DNA from: Echiichthys vipera
Taxonomy: Eukaryota > Chordata > Actinopteri > Perciformes > Trachinidae
Direction of reading: 5' to 3'
DNA length: 64,000 nt
Assembly (NCBI GenBank): GCA_963691815.1
Contig: OY829661.1
Coordinates: forward strand, 21,751,390 to 21,815,389
The notes below the pieces were generated by a model. The model did no database searches, had not been told where the DNA came from, and saw nothing but the letters and a program-made list of their open reading frames with translations. Within the stretch, counting starts at the first letter, position 1; each line of letters begins with the position of its first letter. This document shows positions 24,243 to 35,262 of the stretch, in pieces. Position numbers and translations under genes: made by a program.

Positions 24243-27220
24243 CCGTCTCTCTCCGCTTCCTTCTTCTCAAGGTCTTGAATGACGTCCAGCAGGACCTTAA
24301 TTGTGTTCTGGCTGGTCTCCAGGACCCCCTCCAGGCTGTGGAGTTGGGTTTGCAGGCTACGAATATCATGCAGTGGTCCGTTGGGACCCAGGAGCTTTTC
24401 TGTCACCCTGGATGGGTCCAGTTTACACCTGGCCCCAGACACCAACCCTCCCAGAATTTCCTGGACCTGTCTTAGTGTGTCAGCCTGGGTGGCAGTAAGG
24501 GGCCCAGCTACAGGCTGCTCACCAGAAGCAGAGCAGCCCCTGGCTCCAGAGCAACCCTGCTGGTTTGGGAGAGGGGGTTGACTGTTGGGGGTGTTGGGCC
24601 TGGCATTGGGTCCTGAGCAGAGCATTTTGTGTAGCACCCCAAGCTGAGCCTGGGCTGAGCTGAGACAGCTGGACTTAAAACAGGCCTTGGCAGGAGAGGA
24701 GGATTGCTTCTCTCCCTTCATCACAGCAACTGGCGGAGTTTGAGCTCTGTGCTTCAGAGAGCTGGCTCTCTCACAGAGCTTGGGTGAGTCTGTACATTTT
24801 ATATCTTCTTTTTTCTCCTTCTCCCCATCTTTATCTTTCTTGCTGGCCTTGCTGTCTGCCCTGAGCATGGGTGTTCGGATTGCAGGACCTGGTGGATCAC
24901 TTCCCTTTTTGCGTGGTGTATAAGGAGGAGGTGGCGGGGGAGGAGGTGGAAGTCGAATGCCCCTCTTATCCTGAGCGTTGTATGGCGCCTGAGAGGGGGG
25001 TGTGTAAGGTGGTGCAGCACGAAATGTGGAAGAATAAAGAGGAACAGCTTTAGTTGGTGTTGCGCACAGTTGTGCATTTGGAAGAGTGGACGCATATGTT
25101 TTCACAAATGGTGGCGGAGAAGTGCAAGATTTTAATTTGGGGACTGGGGAGGCGTAGGGGGTTATTCCGGTGTTGGCAGAAGAGGTATTTTGCAGAGCTT
25201 GACACGGGATGTTGCAATGAGACACAGTTTGTATGAGAGTGGCATAAGAAGGTGAAGTGGAATTTGTGTGAGGGGCATGGGGACTAACTGAATATGTGGT
25301 AGAATAATATGATATGGAGGTGCATGACAGGGTAGTTTGAGTAACAAATGTACATGGTGTTGGATTTGAAGGAGGTGCAGCGTTTGATGCATTCAGTGCT
25401 GGCTGATGTGTTACATTTGGGGCAGTGATTGAATGCCTGATCGGTTCAGAGGGAGTTATATGGGGGGTTACAGTTGGGTTAGGGGTGGAACAGGTAAGGG
25501 GAGTCGACGAGACTATGTTTGAGAGAGGGGAGGTGCAGTTTTGGGTAGGGCATGGTGGTGCATTAGAGGAAGGACTGGAGCAGACAACAGCTGTGCTGGG
25601 GGTTGTTGGTGGTGACACAACAGTATAATAGGGGATAGTGTGTTGGGCGACAGTAGGTGCAGAACTGGAGCAAGGAATGGACAGCGCCGTGGGTGGAGGT
25701 GGGGCGGTGCACGCTGGCTTGGCTGGAGAGGAGCAAGTTGGTTTAGCGCAGTGTTCAGGTAGGGGTGTTGATGCACTTGTAGGTGTGGGGGAGGTACAGT
25801 AAGGCACAATAGTTATTTCGGTGGTGGGGGGGTCTGGAGTCTCAGTTGGGGATACAGGACTCTCAGATTGAATTTGCATTGAACTCAGTTGTACTGTTAG
25901 AGGTGGGGAAGCACAGGGGCTGCAAGTTAGTGTCTGGGTAGTGCAAGGCTCATGATTTGGAGGAGAGTGACAAGGCGAGTCTGTTTGTATTTGAGTGGTA
26001 CACTGTTCAGCATTTGGAGGTAGGGTTGGATGAGAGTTGGCAATTTGAATTTGAGTTGTGCATTGTTTGTCATTCAAAGGTGGAGATTTAGGTAGACTCT
26101 CAGTTTGACTTTTGGCTGTGCAATACTTTGAATTTTGAGATGTGGAAGGGCTTTCAGTTTGAACTTGAATGGTACATAGTTTGGTATTTGAGGGTGGCGG
26201 GGATGGACAGGGTCTTTCTGTCTGAGTGGGAGTGGTGCAGTAGTGCACTTCCTTTCCGGGATCACTTGTTGTCCTATTCAGCCGCTTTCTCCTCCTGACC
26301 ACCGAGGGAGTGCCGGTTCCCTGACGCTTGGGGCCATCTCTACAGGATACAGAGGAACAGTGAAATGGCTCACTGTTAAAGAGCACTGAAGGGGGACAGC
26401 TGTGCCTGGAGTTTTTTACCACACTAACAGCGGATTTAATGTCTGTCCTGGAGGCTTTCATCCTCCGTTCCACCACAGTTCGATCTCCAGTTTGATCCCC
26501 AGGCCCAGGAGGACCATTCTGATCCTTGGACCCAGGCACCAATACATGGTTGTGTGTAAGGTACTCATCTTGAGAGTCATGTTCGTCATCCCCATCCATG
26601 CCCATCGAGTCCCCAATGCTGTGGCTACGTGTGTGAGTGGAAGAGAGGGACTGGGGTTTTCTCAGGCATGGGGAGGTCTGGATGGCTGTGCTGGTGCTCG
26701 TACTGGGCCTGCGTGTCATTGGCAAAGTTAGGGAGTTAGTCTGCGGTGGTGCCCAGCATCGACGTGTGGGACCCGGTGTCAATGGATGAGGAGGGGCCCT
26801 GGCTAAGAAAGCTGCCACCACCTCTATCGTACTTGCCATGTCCCCACGCACAGCCCCCACCACAGAAGTTTGACCAGGTAGACTCTGAGTCCGTGGCCCA
26901 TCCCTGTCAGTCCATGGCTTGGGGGACCTGCTGCTGTGTTTACGAAGAGGATGTGGGCTGTCACAATCCGTGGCAGGCCTCTGATGGCTATTATTTTCTC
27001 CTGTTCCACTGTTGCCACTGCTGCTGCTGCCATCCTCCAAGTCTTTAAAGCGGACCTGGTGGGTACGGCTGCGGCGCCGCTTGAGGCGGCTCTCAATGTC
27101 TGGGGAGTCTCGGTTGAGCAGCACAGAGCGCACAGTCATTGTCCCGGGCAACTTGTCCGCCAAGGTGCTCTTGCCGTTGGTTTGGCCTGTGAGCAAGTGG
27201 TTGGGCTCTTTGCTCACCAT
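24243..27220 (-). CDS. insyn2b: insyn2b coding exon 1: N-terminal bulk of inhibitory synaptic factor 2B
   Basis: This encodes residues 1-993 of an inhibitory-synapse scaffold. The start is the first ATG in frame (MVSKEP, with G at -3 and +4); the GTG 33 bases upstream is not a likely start, though the frame stays open to about 27.33 kb. INSYN2A also begins MVSK. Segments: a basic conserved block RSVLLNRDS...HQVRFKDLEDG (about 31-64); TAIQTSPCLRK (about 178-188), also conserved in the human paralogues; a degenerate tandem repeat with CTTQ-x-QT-x-SP cores (about 327-460); a long Ser/Thr/Pro/Cys-rich stretch to about 750; a proline run (about 758-766); a Lys-rich segment (about 770-815); and a C-terminal predicted coiled coil (about 950-993) with SQNTIKVLLDVIQDLEKKEA. 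The donor is GG|GTGAGG. Human INSYN2B is about 535 residues by recollection, so this exon alone is nearly double that. The enlargement is the low-complexity middle; the ends are ordinary. No transmembrane segment or enzyme motif is seen. Confidence 0.93.
25841..26242 (-). repeat. degenerate tandem repeat inside insyn2b (about 7 units of 17-22 codons)
   Basis: Successive units carry the cores CTTPTQTERP, CTIQVQTESP, CTAKSQTESL, CTTQIQIANS, CTTQIQTDSP, CTTQTLTCSP and SSMQIQSESP, spaced 17-22 residues apart with proline-rich linkers. The frame is kept throughout, so the array is coding rather than a passive minisatellite. Confidence 0.8.
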
Positions 27221-29669
27221 TTCTCTTGTCTCTCTCGCTCCCCCAACATCCACAGGCAGTTTGATGTTGTGAAGGCCTAGTTGTGTCAGTGCGTCAACAA
27301 GAAAAGGGATCTCCCCTTTACAAAATATTCATTATTACAGTGACAGATCTGTACAGTTGATTGACTGAGCTCCAGTTTCATCACAGAACAGGCTTTCTAA
27401 GATTAACTCCCTTATAGGATGATGTCAGTTGTTCAGGTTATCTCAAATCTATACACCTTCCTTTGCAACTAAGATTGTCCTCTAGAATGGATGGATTATC
27501 ATATTCACAGTTCAAGGTGTAGTAATATTAAGCACAGCAAGTAAAAATAAAGTATAGATCACTGTGACAAATGCTCACCTCTAGCATTTATCTTACCCTC
27601 GTACAAAAATAAATATATGCAGCATCAAATACTCTTTAAAATGAGCATGTGAGAAATGTTCATACTCTCCCATGTCTTCTGAAGTTGTGCACTTTTGCTC
27701 CTTATTTAATTTTCCAGGGAGATGAACTCCTGATTAGGCCAAAGAGGTTACCGGCAAATAAGCGTGGAGGAAGAAAATGCAGCCTGCCCATCCTCTCTGT
27801 GTCCATTACATTGGCTTGTCTACTCGGCAGCCCTTCCTTCTCCACCTGCTCCGTCCCCCGGGCCTTCAGGAGATTGGATGGCCAAAGTGTGGGATGGGCC
27901 TGCGTACTTCCCCATAATGGCCTTTCAGTTTCAGCTTTTCCCCGACTGTTCTCCTTCCCTTCCCTTCCTTTAGATTTTATCACACTCTCTCGGTTCTTTT
28001 CTTTTCTTCTTCTCTCAGTGACTCATTCTCTCATGGTTGAAGACAGTGTGAGTTCCTAAAGAGAGCAGAAGCACAAAGAGAGAAATAAAAGGAGTAAGTG
28101 ACTAATTGTTTCCATAGTATTGAATTTCAATTGAAACACAAATGTGCTTGTACTTAGGGATAATGAAGGCGATATAAGATGCGTGACAGTGGGGTCAACA
28201 CAGAATGGAAAAAGAAGACATCATTTTTAGAAAAAATAATGAAAGGATGTAGGCGGCAAAAGAAAAACAAGAAAAACTAGGTGTATCATTAGCAATAGAA
28301 GAATATCCACACAAAAAACAAGTGAAATAAATTGTAATTAAGGCCTATTCACATTGGCTGAAGGAGATACTTATGGTTTATGTGTATTTGATGTTCCCCT
28401 CTATGTCATTCTCTTCTCTTCTTCTTTTTTTTAAATTGCTGTCTCTCGTACATATGCGCACACTCAACATGAGTGTTCAAAGTAGGCCTGGCAGCAGCCG
28501 GAGCAGCAGTTGTGGTGGTATTCAGTATTATTCCTGCTCATGGATGTACAGTGTGACTGTTATTCCTCATATGCGTGTGTATTACAGATTTTTCTTTTCC
28601 TCCATTTTTAGCAGTCTGTGGCCCTGTTATCAGTCCTTGATGATCTGCCATGGTGAAATCCTTTCTGATTCATCTGGTCGCTGTGTGACAGTCTGTCTGC
28701 CTTGCTGTATTTAGTAGTATGTACTCGTCACACCGATTCTGCGGCCTGTTTTTGATGATCTACGGCCTTGATACGTATATGTATCACTTCCACTTCCTGT
28801 CTGTGCCGTTGGCAGTCGGGCGTAATGCTGTCGTTCGCCTTACACGATCTATGGATCTGTGCCTTGTTATCTCCTTGTGATAGCCTCTGACACTGACAGG
28901 CACGAGTTTATTCTGTTTGCGAGTGTGACTGGCCGTTACTCTATTCCCTCCTCTCGTCTGTGGGAGGGGTAATTAGTGACTCCTTCACAGCTCCCAGGTT
29001 ATTTAGGGAGAGAGATACCCGAGGGGCTGCCACTTTTATTTACGTCCACTGTTTTCCTCTCTTTCTCCGGCTCTGAAGAGGAGGATCTTTGTCACAACCG
29101 CGCCCCCACCGTCAACCCCTTTAAGAACATGGTTATTAGGATTAATTATGATTAAAGTCACAGCTGACAGAGCCTTGAGGGAAAATATCAACTATACACA
29201 CTCAGATATATTAATGGATTTAGAAACAAACCAACGGATTCCTTCTGATTTTACTTTCTTTTCACTGCAGTGTAAACAGATGAGCTGCTTATGATTCACA
29301 CACAAGACCAAATAGAAGATAGTACACTAAAGCCACTTTCACACATGCACTGCAAACCTGAAATTATCGAGACATTACCAGGCGGAGCTGTATGTAGAAT
29401 GCAAATGTCCAAATGAGTTGTACAGGACATTAAGCTGACATTATCCTGCCAGCTTCTTAGTACAACGTTTGTTTAATCTCTGATTGAGCCCATGTGTGAG
29501 AATTCACAGTGAGCAATTGGGGCGTGTTCATGACGTCGCTCTCCTGCGGCTCATGCGAAACCAGAAAGAGACTAACATCCAAGGGTCAAGAAGAAGGGTG
29601 AGTTTACATGAAGACAAAGAAAATAACCGGAGAGATGATGAGTTTCAGGGTACTTCTGTTGGAAAGCGC

Positions 29670-29846
29670 CGATGCCAGATTTTAAAAGATTATTTTTGGC
29701 AATTTTCAAGCCTTTTTTTAGAGAGAGAGAGGGCGAGACATGCAGCAAAGGGTCGCAGGTTGGAGCCGAACCTGCGGCCACTGCCTCGAGGACCTTCAGC
29801 CTCTTTACATGAGGGGGCTGCTTTAACCACTTACGCCCCAGGATTT
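29670..29846 (+). repeat. dispersed repeat family B, best-preserved copy
   Basis: TTATTTTTGGCAATTTTCAAGCC, GAGAGAGAGAGGGCGAGACA, TGCAGCAAAGGGTCGCAGG, then CCGAACCTGCGGCCACTGCC and a tail with CTTTAACCACTTACGCCCC. Its ORF (29484-29858) is therefore repeat-derived, not a gene. Confidence 0.6.
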
Positions 29847-32319
29847 AACTTCTTATAATCAAATTATGAAGCAGCTATGAGACCGTGGTGTAACCATGGT
29901 GTAATCATGGTGTAACGCTGGTGCGCGCCAGTCCTCACTTAACCATACAGAGTAAGTGAGTCTTCCTTAAGACATACAAAACGACTGAATTTTGAGCTAA
30001 GGCTAAAAAGCATATGTATATCTATAGCATATTATTGATATACACTGTCTATTTGACCTTCTTAATGTTCCACCTGGATAAAGTCATGTTTCCATTCCTA
30101 TTTTTTCATTAGTATCCCCTTTCAGTCTGGTCGTCAGTCTTCCAAACCCATTTCCTGTAAAAAAGCACTCTACCTTCAACATTCACCCTGACAGATTTTC
30201 CTCGGAGTTTCATCCACCAATCGCAGGACCATTACCCTTACTCATTCTATGGGGTGTCATCCTGATCCAATCCTCTTTCTATCTTCCATCTGGCTCCTTT
30301 CTTTTTTTTTTGGCCACCACTGTCACTTATATCTTTCCCCCTTTCTCCACCACCACTTGCTCCGCCACGGTCTCCTCCGCATCCTCTTTTCGTCCCACAT
30401 CATCCCCTCCTCGCAACAGTTCCTCCCTCTCGGTCTGCAAACTACCCTCGGATCAAAATTTACGCTGACAGTTTAATGAATCCAGACCCTCTTAATGCTG
30501 CATGGGCTCACTCCTGTGGCTGAGGCCAGCTCTTTCCTACATGTGACATTTTCATGTTGAGCTTTATTGGCAGACAAGAGATAAATCACCAAGCAGGAGG
30601 AGGAAGGTGTGCGACGGCATAATGCCAGTAAGGGTCATAACTCTTTTCGGTTATTATTTAAGATTTACCACAGCCTCCGTGCTAGCTGCCCACCTCTCTT
30701 GAGAAGGCTGTGAATATAGGCTCCTATCCTCTTTCCTGCGTGTGTGGTTTGATGACTGACTGTTTATGTGTGTGTGATGATAATGCTAAGGTCACATCTG
30801 ATCTCACTGTGCTAAGCCGCGCTGACTCCGAAAAACATATCTGATGCATTCAAAATACAAGAAGCCAAGAGTCTGGTTGCGCAGATCTAATATTATTCTG
30901 AGTCTTTCAGGGATGTTGAGGATTGCATCCATGCCAATAAGACACCTTTGGGTCTCACTGTGCTGAGGAGGTGGAAGGTGCTGTGGATGGAATTGTTATG
31001 TAAAGGCATGTCAGATCGCATTGTCTAGGCACGCTTAAATTTGTCAGACAGGACCGAGATGACGAGGAGGCCCAGAGAGGAAGAGGAAGGAGAGGAGGTA
31101 GACATGCTTGGTTATATTTAGAGATGCTATGAGACACATAGCAAACTGAGTGGAGTAGGAATCTGAATAAGTAGGAGGGAGAAGAGGCAGAGGGAGACAG
31201 ACAGGCGGAGGTAGGGGGACGGGGAGCAAAGCAAGGAGGGAACAACCCCTGGCAGCAGAGGAAATGTCATGGTTAGGGTTCAGTGAAGTGGCAAATCAGG
31301 AGCATCAGCGTGTCAGGGCATTTAAGGGGGAACTGGAGAGGAACTAAGAAAAGCTATATGATCAGTTATTGGCCCTGTGAGCAAAAGCAAGGGTAAGAGT
31401 TATACCTGCGCTCTGTCAGGGGAATTTACAACACAATCAGCTCACAGAACAGATGTAAAGTGCAGGAGCATTTGTGGTGTTTGCATTCTTCAAGAAGATC
31501 ACAAATTCAGGGACAACTCCTTGAGAGTTGCATATGAGAGGAATATTTTGTTTAGTAAGCACTGTATGCAGCACAGTAATGTCTCAAACGGAGGTGTTTT
31601 TATTACAGAATATAAATACAATAAAATCAGCAACACATTCAAAAATGCAGAAGTAATTCCATAAAGGGCTTTACAAGATACACACACATTCATGAGCAAT
31701 GCTGCAATGTCAATCGCAACCTAGCTTTAACAAACTGTGGGTTTTTTTTTTTAATAAGTAAAGGAATAAATGAAGTAAAGCTTATAAGTAAACTGTATCA
31801 TCTTCACTGGTCTGAGATCTGCTCTTGAGAAGAAAAGACAAAGCAACCTTCATTGCTGATACCCGGAGCAAAGTGGAAATAGTGTTACTGATGCAGCTGC
31901 CTCTGACTGATGAAATCTTAAGCCTGATCATGCTTAACAGCAAATTAAATTACACCAACAAAAACAAATTAAATTACAATTCTTAATTCATTATATACCC
32001 GAGGCAACACTCTGAACACAAATATTGTTATTCCTGTCAGACACTTGTGTAGCAGCAGCAAGATGTAAATGCTGGTTTGGTTTGTTTATGACTGTGTACT
32101 GGCATTCAGCTTGGTTATAGCCAGCCGTCGCAGCGAGCCATATTTCAGTCAGTCACCGCAGTACAAGTATTAAAGATCTACCTCTACAAAAGGAGGAAGC
32201 TTGAAAGGCTCTAATGTTTTTTTCCCCTGTTTATCAAAATACCACCCAAGTGGTAATCACCATGGCTGAGTGTTGAAGCCAACACGGAGGTGTTATAAGG
32301 GAAACTTGGCCTCAGGATG

Positions 32320-32450
32320 ACTCAGTTAGCTACTAGCTGGTCAACACGGTGAGGCATTAAGCAGCTAAAGAGCCAGATATTTCCCTCAGGAGTTGGTAGA
32401 GACCAAAACAGAGCTTCAAGAAAGTGAATGTCCACCAGATGGCCACAAAC
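32320..32450 (-). repeat. dispersed repeat family C, inverted copy
   Basis: The reverse complement contains GGGAAATATCTGGCTCTTTA and AGCTGCTTAATGCCTCACC, matching the copies at 18190-18490 and 3620-3800. Confidence 0.55.
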
Positions 32451-32819
32451 TCTTAATGCATGAACATGTTGCTCAGTAACTGTTGGATGTGGATGCCACT
32501 ATTTGCTCACAGTTTGCCATATAAACTTAAAAGCTGATATGTTAGTTATGTGTTGGGAGTTTGTTTCCGCTGTCCCCAAGTGGCAAGTGTTGCAGGTTTA
32601 AGAGTGGACTGGTCAGTTAAACAGGTGTGCTTTTAGCCTAATAGTCTAATATTTCCTTTTCCCCTCACACGCCAATTATTTTGAATGTCCATTTTACTCT
32701 GAGAGGTGGGCGGCCATACAGATGAAGCTGGCAAAGGAAGTTCGTGTTTCATAATGAAATCTGTGCAAATTATTTGGAAAGGTTTGTGTACTCCCAGTGT
32801 ACGCCCTGTTGCCAGAAAA

Positions 32820-33150
32820 TGTTTTTTGATGTTATTGAAAAGTTGACTCCAATGTAAAACCATCCAAATCGATATTACACGTTCAGAGTAAGTGCTCCGG
32901 AAGTCAGGTGATGTCATATAACTTTAACCCTAACCACGATCTTTTTCTAAACCCAGCCTAGTAGTAGTAGTACTTGATGCCTAAGTAGGCTAATAGGTTT
33001 TTTTTTAACTGACAATGTGAACCATGTTTAGAGAACTGCGACTGTGGAGCAAGGTTTAGAAAAACATTGAGATTCAAGGTATCTGCGGTTTGCAGAAACG
33101 TACAATGCAGACATTTTATTCTGCCGACTGGGTTGGGGCTCTATGCTAGT
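32820..33150 (-). repeat. dispersed repeat family A, copy 1 (inverted relative to copy 2)
   Basis: The reverse complement of 32830-32920 contains CATCACCTGACTTCCGGAGC, CTGAACGTGTAATATCG and GGTTTTACATTGGAGTCA, nearly identical to 38240-38315. At 33095-33135, GTACAATGCAGACATTTTATT followed by CGACTGGGTTG is the element's other diagnostic block. Confidence 0.65.
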
Positions 33151-34686
33151 CTGTTTTCATAGACAGTTAAAAAAACGAGTCTCTGATTTTCCGTTAGACA
33201 TCTAAAAAACATTTGGAATAATTATAAAAAAACAATGTGTTATTGTGCCTAACTTTGCCATTTGAGATGTGAAAACTTTGATTTGCTCAGTATCTCAGAA
33301 CTCTGTAATGCTCATCATCCAGGTACTAGCGCATGATGTAAATATTTCAAGGTTAAACATCACTGTCGCACAAGCAAACACAAATGTCAGCTTGCAAAGT
33401 CACTGGCCAGCTCATCACTTAAGAGGAAATTGTGGCCACCATACTCGTTCCAGTTTCCTTGAAGGATGGTCAGATTACTTCTTACTTTTAGAGTGCCAGT
33501 GCCAGAAATGATTTGTTCCATCTGTCCTCTTTTGACCAAAATCCTCTGCCTAATATGAAATCCCTATATGTAGGCCAATGGATTGTGATAAGCATACTTA
33601 GCCAACTGTGAGCAAATTTGAGGATGTTTGAGTATCTGTGAAAGTAAAGCCAGAGTAAACACTGTTTTCTTTCTTGCGCGCGTTCTGCAGCCTAATTGTC
33701 TTGTTTCTCTGGCTGGTTAGTTCTTTTATGCTCTGGCTTTTGTGTTCCTCTGCTACAGGATTCAGAGAGGTTACGTCTTCCAAAATGTTTGTTGTATGAA
33801 AAATCGGCAGCAAAACAGAACAGGTAACTTGGCTGACATGTCCAGTGCACAGCAGCACGCTACATGTAGGTACATACAGCGCCGTCTGCACCCTGGGGGG
33901 TTACTCTGTCGTGCTGCAATGTCCCTGTCCTTACTAATGTCCCAAGAGTACATCATAGTGTGTTAACTAGAAAGCCCAGCTGCTGTCAGTCCAACAAAAA
34001 CACCTGGCCAGCAGACAGATTCACAAAGCGAAGAGAATGTAAAAGACAGTAAAAGAGGAACACATTCACTTTTTTGGGGGTATAGAGAGAAAAAAATTAA
34101 GTGGTGGCGACAGAAGACAGATTTATAAGTAATGTGAGAAAAGGATTAAATAGGAAAGAGGAAGCTGGGAGATGGAGATAGCTGACCCCTTAAAGGACAC
34201 GCTGATGAGATAAGATAAAGGGAAATATAGTGTAGAGTAGAGTAGAGGGAGTGAGAGAACAAGAGAAAAGAGTTGTGCGACGACAGACAGGATTAACAGC
34301 ACAGCATTTCTTCAAACAGCAGATGTGCGTGTGCAAGTTTGCAAATATGAGCCTGTGTGTGCACGCGTGTGTGCATGCAGAGAGTACATGTGCAATTACC
34401 TTTGCATCACGCATATCACTGCCAAGATTGCTATGGGATAAGTTAATTGAGGATCATGAAGGATGTGAAAATGTGAATGTGTAATGTTGAAACGCATCAG
34501 GATTATTGAAATGCATTAACAATTTCACACATTCTGTGGCGCATGCGTGAAAAGTTGCATGCTGCCTGTTGCTCCTCCCAAATAATTTCCCTGGGATTAT
34601 TAAAGTATATTTGATTCTGAATCTGTTTACTTGAAAATTAACTGCCAAAAAGCCAAAGTAGCAGGCATTGGAGCTTGCTTAGATAG

Positions 34687-34722
34687 ACACACACACAAAT
34701 ACACACACACAAACACACACAC

Positions 34723-34792
<70 letters not shown>

Positions 34793-34809
34793 GCACACAC
34801 GCACGCATA
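34687..34809. repeat. (CA)n microsatellite
   Basis: About 120 bp of CA with CG and AAAT interruptions; first of four tracts within 600 bp. Confidence 0.97.
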
Positions 34810-34883
34810 CAAATGGAATTCCCTCATTCAGTGCCGCCTCCTCCTCAAAACTTTCTGTGTATACACCCTCCCTCTCTCCCCCA

Positions 34884-34884
<1 letters not shown>

Positions 34885-34958
<74 letters not shown>
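34885..34958. repeat. (CA)n microsatellite
   Basis: Seventy-four bases of pure CA. Confidence 0.97.
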
Positions 34959-34960
<2 letters not shown>

Positions 34961-35116
34961 CCTGCTCATGACAAATATGCAATGAAAGCTGGAATCTGCA
35001 AAGCTACATCACTGACAAACCAATCTAAGCTCCTCACTCTTTAAAGCTTCTCATAAAGCTGCACAATCTCGGAAAATAACTCCCACACCTGCAGTAAAGC
35101 AAATCCCGGTATCCAA

Positions 35117-35118
<2 letters not shown>

Positions 35119-35174
<56 letters not shown>
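35119..35174. repeat. (CA)n microsatellite
   Basis: Fifty-six bases of CA, followed by GTACGTACG. Confidence 0.96.
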
Positions 35175-35176
<2 letters not shown>

Positions 35177-35202
35177 ACGTACGATCCCATTTCACTGGAT
35201 TT

Positions 35203-35262
35203 CACACGAACACACAAACACACACACACACATACACACACACAAACACACACACAACACAC
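35203..35262. repeat. imperfect (CA)n microsatellite
   Basis: CA repeat broken by AAAC, ATAC and AACA units. Confidence 0.9.

Larger units (their letters stand above)
3323..27220 (-). other. insyn2b: insyn2b gene (coding span, three coding exons)
   Basis: The gene reads right to left: coding exons at 27220-24243, 21668-21594 and 3512-3323, with introns of 2574 and 18081 bp. Joined, they give 3243 coding bases (1080 residues plus stop) with matching phases (exon 1 ends in phase 2, exon 2 in phase 2). The family was recognised at both ends. The N-terminal VRSVLLNRDS followed by HQVRFKDLEDG resembles human INSYN2B. The C-terminal coiled coil with TIKVLLDVIQDLEKKEAERDG-like sequence, the YRTGQD-CxxC block and the SVEHDF...CFWFL tail match the conserved end of INSYN2A/2B. 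Family knowledge: INSYN2 proteins are proposed scaffolds at inhibitory (gephyrin-containing) postsynapses. In mammals INSYN2B lies antisense within an intron of DOCK2. No DOCK exon was recognised here. Non-coding 5' exons probably lie right of 27.2 kb but could not be placed. Confidence 0.9.

Noticed and set aside
27221..27253. Eleven extra N-terminal residues (DVGGARETRE) on insyn2b
   Set aside because: The apparent start is GTG, not ATG. The first ATG is at 27220 in strong context and matches the MVSK start of INSYN2A.
24279..27280. Many plus-strand ORFs of 60-114 codons over the insyn2b exon
   Set aside because: They are shadows of the long GC-rich coding exon on the minus strand; none has family resemblance.
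29750..29790. Possible tRNA-like T-loop (CAGGTTGGAGCCGAACCTG)
   Set aside because: It is part of repeat family B; no acceptor stem or cloverleaf can be drawn.
29484..29858. Plus-strand ORF of 124 codons
   Set aside because: Its right half is a copy of dispersed repeat family B.
34627..35262. ORFs encoding Thr-His or Cys-Val repeats
   Set aside because: They are readings of (CA)n microsatellites; the same applies to ORFs at about 2550-2800, 6985-7387 and 49005-49268, and to Arg-Glu/Ser-Leu ORFs over the GA tract at 41760-42000.
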